Source of the DNA: Flavobacteriales bacterium
GTDB taxonomy: Bacteria; Bacteroidota; Bacteroidia; Flavobacteriales; Flavobacteriaceae
Length of the DNA stretch: 64,000 nucleotides
Assembly (NCBI GenBank): GCA_017303755.1
Contig: JAFLBS010000001.1
Span: forward strand, 372,001 to 436,000
Direction of reading: 5' to 3'
The position numbers and the translations under genes are program-made. The stretch's first letter is position 1. Each line of letters begins with the position of its first letter. The notes beneath the pieces are model-generated. The model was given only the letters and a program-made list of their open reading frames with translations. It did not search any database and was not told where the DNA came from. Positions 60,875-64,000 of this stretch are shown here, piece by piece.

Positions 60875-61275
60875 TGAATACTGAAATCATACTTACTGAA
60901 CTCAGTTATAAAGCCGTTCGTAGCAGTGGCGCTGGCGGACAAAACGTAAATAAAGTGTCGTCAAAAGTAGTGCTGACATTCGATTTAAAAAATTCATTGG
61001 CCTTTGAAGAAGAAGAAAAAGAATTAACTCTAACCAAGTTAAAATCCAAATTGACTTCCGAAGGAATTCTAATTCTAAACTGCGACGAAGACCGAAGTCA
61101 ACTCAAAAATAAAGAAATTGTCACCAAACGTTTTCTCGAATTAATCAAGAAGTCATTGGTTGTTCCAAAAGAGCGAAAAGCAACTAAAATTCCGAGATCA
61201 GTAGTAGAAAAACGCCTCAAAGACAAATCATCGCAGTCAGAAATCAAGCAAAATAGAAAAAAACCCGATTTTTAA
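60874..61275 (+). CDS. arfB: Alternative ribosome-rescue factor B (ArfB/YaeJ-like peptidyl-tRNA hydrolase)
   Basis: 133 residues. Releases peptides from ribosomes stalled without a stop codon. GGQ at residues 21-23 lies in RSSGAGGQNVNKVSSKV, and the C-terminal basic tail (VVPKERKATKIPRSVVEKRL and QNRKKPDF) is the part that enters the empty mRNA channel. It overlaps the previous gene by one base, so it belongs to the same transcript. Confidence 0.92.
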   Translation: MNTEIILTELSYKAVRSSGAGGQNVNKVSSKVVLTFDLKNSLAFEEEEKELTLTKLKSKLTSEGILILNCDEDRSQLKNKEIVTKRFLELIKKSLVVPKERKATKIPRSVVEKRLKDKSSQSEIKQNRKKPDF

Positions 61276-61365
61276 AAATCAATGACAATGACAAAATTCA
61301 ATAGCAATAGCAACGTTTAATAGAAAATTTGTGAATTGTTATTGTAATTGATATTGATATTGAAT

Positions 61366-61373
61366 TATCTTTG
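61366..61373 (+). promoter_or_regulatory. TAnnTTTG promoter box for the riboswitch-TonB receptor unit
   Basis: TATCTTTG, exact consensus, just upstream of the riboswitch. Several TTG triplets 15-21 bases earlier could serve as the -33 element. Confidence 0.55.
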
Positions 61374-61375
61374 CC

Positions 61376-61462
61376 CTGTCTCATCGGGGTGCTAAATGTA
61401 AATTTGGCTGAGATTATACCCATAGAACTTAGAACAGGTAATGCTGTTTAAGGAAAAGACAG
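61376..61462 (+). ncRNA. TPP (THI-box) riboswitch
   Basis: The conserved core is clear: CATCGGGGTGC, then GGCTGAGATTATACCC, then GAACTTAGAACAGGTAATGC and AAGGAAAAGA. P1 closes by CTGTCT (61376-61381) with AGACAG (61457-61462). GGCTGAGA and ACCC are the pyrimidine-sensing arm, and the GAAC...GGTAATGC part is the pyrophosphate arm. It lies 89 bases upstream of a TonB-dependent receptor, an arrangement known in Bacteroidota for thiamine uptake. High thiamine pyrophosphate should reduce receptor expression. Confidence 0.93.
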
Positions 61463-61487
61463 TTCTAAAGTGCACGTTAGCACTGTC
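61458..61487 (+). promoter_or_regulatory. Alternative hairpin competing with riboswitch P1
   Basis: GCACTGTC (61480-61487) can pair with GTGC (61470-61473) and, across a bulge, with GACAG (61458-61462). GACAG is also the 3' strand of P1, so the two pairings exclude each other. No T-rich terminator follows, so if it is the expression platform it more likely works on translation or by another route. Confidence 0.45.
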
Positions 61488-61551
61488 GCAAGTATCAATT
61501 TAATTTATTAACCAGAATAATTTACCCCTGTTATTCGTAATTTTTTTACGG

Positions 61552-63741
61552 ATGAACACTTTATTCAATTTACGAGGTACAAAGTACAAGCTACGAAGTA
61601 CAAAAACCCTTTTTTTTACGGTCATTAGCTCATTATTTATTGGCCAAATCTACGCTCAAGAACAACTCAAAGACACTACCAACCTAGAAGAAGTTGTGGT
61701 GCAATCAGTCCGAGCCAACAAAAAAACTCCCGTTACTTTTTCCAATCTTTCAAAAGAAGAATTTGCCACGCGCAATTTAGGTCAAGACATTCCAATTTTG
61801 ATGAATTTTCTGCCTTCTGTAGTCACAACTTCCGATGCAGGAAACGGATTTGGTTACTCCGGAATTCGCGTTCGCGGAAGCGATGCTACGCGTGTTAACG
61901 TAACCATCAACGGAATTCCGTACAACGATTCTGAAAGTCACGGAACTTTTTGGGTGAACATGCCCGATTTTGCTTCGTCAGTAGAAAACCTTCAATTGCA
62001 ACGCGGCGTTGGTACGTCTACCAATGGTGCTGGAGCTTTTGGCGCAAGTTTGAATATGCTTACGGATAATTATTCTAAAACAGCGAATGGAGAAATATCC
62101 AATTCTTTTGGTAGTTTTAATTCGAGAAAACATACCGTAAAATTCAGTTCGGGTTTGCTCAACAACCATTTTGAATTGGCTGGAAGAGTTTCAAAAATTG
62201 CTTCTGATGGGTATATTGATCGAGCTTCATCTGATTTGAAATCGTATTTTTTACAAGCCACTTTTACTGATAAATCAACCTTAATTAAAGCTTTGGTTTT
62301 TGGTGGAACAGAAAAAACCTATCAGGCGTGGAACGGAATCGACCGATTTACTTTAGAAAACGACCGAACGTTTAATCCGTCAGGAATGTTTACAGACGAG
62401 TTTGGAAACACCCGTTTTTACGACAACGAAACCGACAACTACCAACAAGATCATTATCAACTGATTTGGAATCAGAAAATCAACCAAAACTGGTCGTCTA
62501 ACGTTGCTTTTCACTACACCATCGGAAAAGGATACTATGAAAATTACAGAGAGGATGCTGATTTTGATGAATACGGATTGACTCCAGTTGCTGGGCAAAC
62601 ATCAACCGATTTGATTCGACAAAAATGGTTGGACAACGATTTTTACGGAACCGTTTTTTCTCTAAATTATAAAAAAAATGCTTTAGAATGGATTGTTGGT
62701 GGCGGTTACAATCAGTACGAAGGCGATCATTTTGGTAAAGTTATTTGGTCGCGTTTTGCATCAACAAGTGAATTAGGTGATCGTTATTATGATGATTTTG
62801 CCAAGAAAACCGACTTTAATTTGTACTATAAATTGTACTATAAACTCACCAACAAGTGGTTGCTTTTTGGCGATGTACAACTTCGTAATGTTAACTATAA
62901 TTCGAATGGCGAAACTGGTTGGGTTGACGATTCATTTTCTTTTTTCAATCCGAAAGCCGGAATCACCTTCACCATCAACAAAAAAAACAATCTGTATTTT
63001 TCGTACGCCAGAGCTAATCGCGAACCGAATCGCACCGATTATGAAAACGGAAATCCCGAATCAGAGCAAATGGACGATCTAGAATTGGGTTGGCGTTATG
63101 AAAACAAAACCACTCAATTGAATGTAAATGGTTATTTGATGAACTACAAAAATCAATTGATATTGACCGGTGCTTTGGATGATGTTGGAAATCCAATTAG
63201 AGCCAACAGCGGCAAAAGTTACCGTTTGGGATTGGAAATTGATGCTCTGTTCAAGCCTTTAAAAAATGTTATTCTACAACCTAATCTTTCGGTAAGTCAG
63301 AATAAAAATCAGGAATTTTATTTCAACAGAGATGGAGTTGTACAAAATTTAGGCGATACTAATATTGCCTTTTCGCCTAATGTAATTTTCAATAATCGAC
63401 TAACATTCATTCCGTTTAAAAATTTTCAGGCTACATTATTATCCAAATTTGTGGGTGAACAATACATGGGAAATATTGACTCTGAAAATTCGAAACTCGA
63501 TGCTTATAGCTCAACTGACGTGAATATTTCGTACGAATTCAAACCCAAAAAAGTGTTTCAATCGATTACACTATCGGTGTTACTGAACAATATTTTCAAT
63601 GAGAAGTTTGAATCCAACGGATATTTTTATACCTACGATGATGATTTTTCTAATCCAGGTGTAATTACCACTATTGAAGGCGCAGGTTATTATCCGCAAG
63701 CTGGGTTTAATTTCTTAACTGGATTGACATTAAAATTCTAA
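61552..63741 (+). CDS. TonB-dependent receptor, probable thiamine (or thiamine-derivative) outer-membrane transporter
   Basis: 729 residues. The first visible ATG is at 61552; the cleaved signal (TLFFTVISSLFIGQIYAQ) sits after a 16-residue N-terminal stretch. TonB box-like LEEVVVQSVRA is followed by a plug (DIPILMNFLPSVVTTSD, YSGIRVRGSDATRVNVTING, GVGTSTNGAGAFGASLNM) and a 22-strand-type barrel ending in Phe (GLTLKF). The TPP riboswitch upstream is the evidence for thiamine. It has no linked biosynthesis or inner-membrane thiamine genes in this window except possibly pnuC. Confidence 0.9.
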   Translation: MNTLFNLRGTKYKLRSTKTLFFTVISSLFIGQIYAQEQLKDTTNLEEVVVQSVRANKKTPVTFSNLSKEEFATRNLGQDIPILMNFLPSVVTTSDAGNGFGYSGIRVRGSDATRVNVTINGIPYNDSESHGTFWVNMPDFASSVENLQLQRGVGTSTNGAGAFGASLNMLTDNYSKTANGEISNSFGSFNSRKHTVKFSSGLLNNHFELAGRVSKIASDGYIDRASSDLKSYFLQATFTDKSTLIKALVFGGTEKTYQAWNGIDRFTLENDRTFNPSGMFTDEFGNTRFYDNETDNYQQDHYQLIWNQKINQNWSSNVAFHYTIGKGYYENYREDADFDEYGLTPVAGQTSTDLIRQKWLDNDFYGTVFSLNYKKNALEWIVGGGYNQYEGDHFGKVIWSRFASTSELGDRYYDDFAKKTDFNLYYKLYYKLTNKWLLFGDVQLRNVNYNSNGETGWVDDSFSFFNPKAGITFTINKKNNLYFSYARANREPNRTDYENGNPESEQMDDLELGWRYENKTTQLNVNGYLMNYKNQLILTGALDDVGNPIRANSGKSYRLGLEIDALFKPLKNVILQPNLSVSQNKNQEFYFNRDGVVQNLGDTNIAFSPNVIFNNRLTFIPFKNFQATLLSKFVGEQYMGNIDSENSKLDAYSSTDVNISYEFKPKKVFQSITLSVLLNNIFNEKFESNGYFYTYDDDFSNPGVITTIEGAGYYPQAGFNFLTGLTLKF

Positions 63742-63742
63742 A

Positions 63743-63780
63743 AAAAATCCCGTTGCGAATACAATCGTAACGGGATTTTT
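63743..63780. terminator. Bidirectional terminator after the TonB receptor
   Basis: AAAAATCCCGTT (63743-63754) and AACGGGATTTTT (63769-63780), perfect 12-bp outer arms plus inner CGA/TCG pairs. It touches the stop codon of the convergent partial gene. Confidence 0.87.
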
Positions 63781-64000
63781 CTAATTGGAAACAATAATTG
63801 TAGTTCCATTTACTTCGGTACGGTATTGCTTCAGCGGATATTCTTTACCTGGCGCTTGACCATTGAACAAACTGTAAATAGCATCGTCACACGGACAAGT
63901 CGCTGTACTTCCACTAACAATCAAAGTAGAACACGATGACAATGCCTGATTGGGACACGCACCATCAAATGCATAAAAACCACTACCCGAATTGAATATA
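63781..64000 (-). CDS. Rieske-like exported protein, C-terminal part only
   Basis: The frame enters from the right edge and ends at TAG (63783-63781); 72 residues are visible. It reads FYAFDGACPNQALSSCSTLI, then CPCDDAIYSLFNGQAP and KEYPLKQYRTEVNGTTIIVS. The C-P-N ... C-P-C-D-D-x-x-Y-S-L layout resembles the iron-sulfur loops of Rieske domains, but the two histidine ligands (C-x-H and C-x-x-H) are absent, so a 2Fe-2S cluster is doubtful. The N-terminal part is outside the window. Confidence 0.6.
   Translation of the reverse strand, partial: IFNSGSGFYAFDGACPNQALSSCSTLIVSGSTATCPCDDAIYSLFNGQAPGKEYPLKQYRTEVNGTTIIVSN

Noticed and set aside
61552-63741. Iron-siderophore receptor assignment for the TonB-dependent receptor
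   Set aside because: The TPP riboswitch directly upstream points to thiamine, and no siderophore genes or Fur-like sites were seen.

Overview
The window reads as a chromosomal segment of a Flavobacterium-like member of the Bacteroidota (family Flavobacteriaceae). The evidence is the low G+C content, T9SS C-terminal sorting domains on three exported proteins, promoter-like TAnnTTTG boxes instead of sigma-70 boxes, little Shine-Dalgarno sequence, a fused FolK-deoxynucleoside kinase, an S46 dipeptidyl peptidase, and a TPP riboswitch in front of a TonB-dependent receptor. Gene content is mostly housekeeping. I see no prophage, transposase, CRISPR array or defence island.

Layout. 1-9 kb: the end of pruA, a secreted T9SS hydrolase, rsmG, a fatty-acid desaturase, an aspartate-type aminotransferase, purT, a DUF6370-like protein and a Crp/Fnr regulator. 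9-16 kb: a TPR-membrane-LuxR regulator with a palindromic operator candidate, an oxidoreductase, pirin, a small stress/redox cluster (GNAT, OsmC, YjdI-like Fe-S protein, small membrane protein, FMN reductase), fabD and an M23 peptidase. 16-24 kb: small lipoproteins, galE, a DegT aminotransferase, waaA with a palindrome inside its reading frame, the S46 peptidase and two tRNAs followed by a decayed tRNA copy. 24-42 kb: mutS, a DUF1573 protein, a TrmH-type methyltransferase, a lectin-domain T9SS protein, folK-dNK, sppA, an AsmA-like protein, a DUF2797 protein, a GH3-family protein, a DMT transporter and an outer-membrane barrel protein. 42-46 kb: the protein quality-control group tig-clpP-clpX. 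46-56 kb: a T9SS adhesin-like protein, an esterase, pdxJ, a CBS protein, nadK, and the envelope-biogenesis run DUF6089-uppS-bamA-ompH-ompH. 56-64 kb: murI, a phosphopantetheinyl transferase, a PcrB-like prenyl transferase, pnuC, a NadR-like kinase fused to DUF4301, arfB, then the TPP riboswitch with its TonB receptor, and the end of a Rieske-like protein.

The least explained content is between and inside genes. At least six kinds of palindromic or repeated intergenic sequence occur, some in two diverged copies. One 28-bp palindrome sits in frame inside waaA. The riboswitch has a visible pairing that would compete with its closing helix. A tRNA-Gly fragment lies next to the intact gene. These are the best candidates for follow-up; I did not find a clear new multi-gene system.
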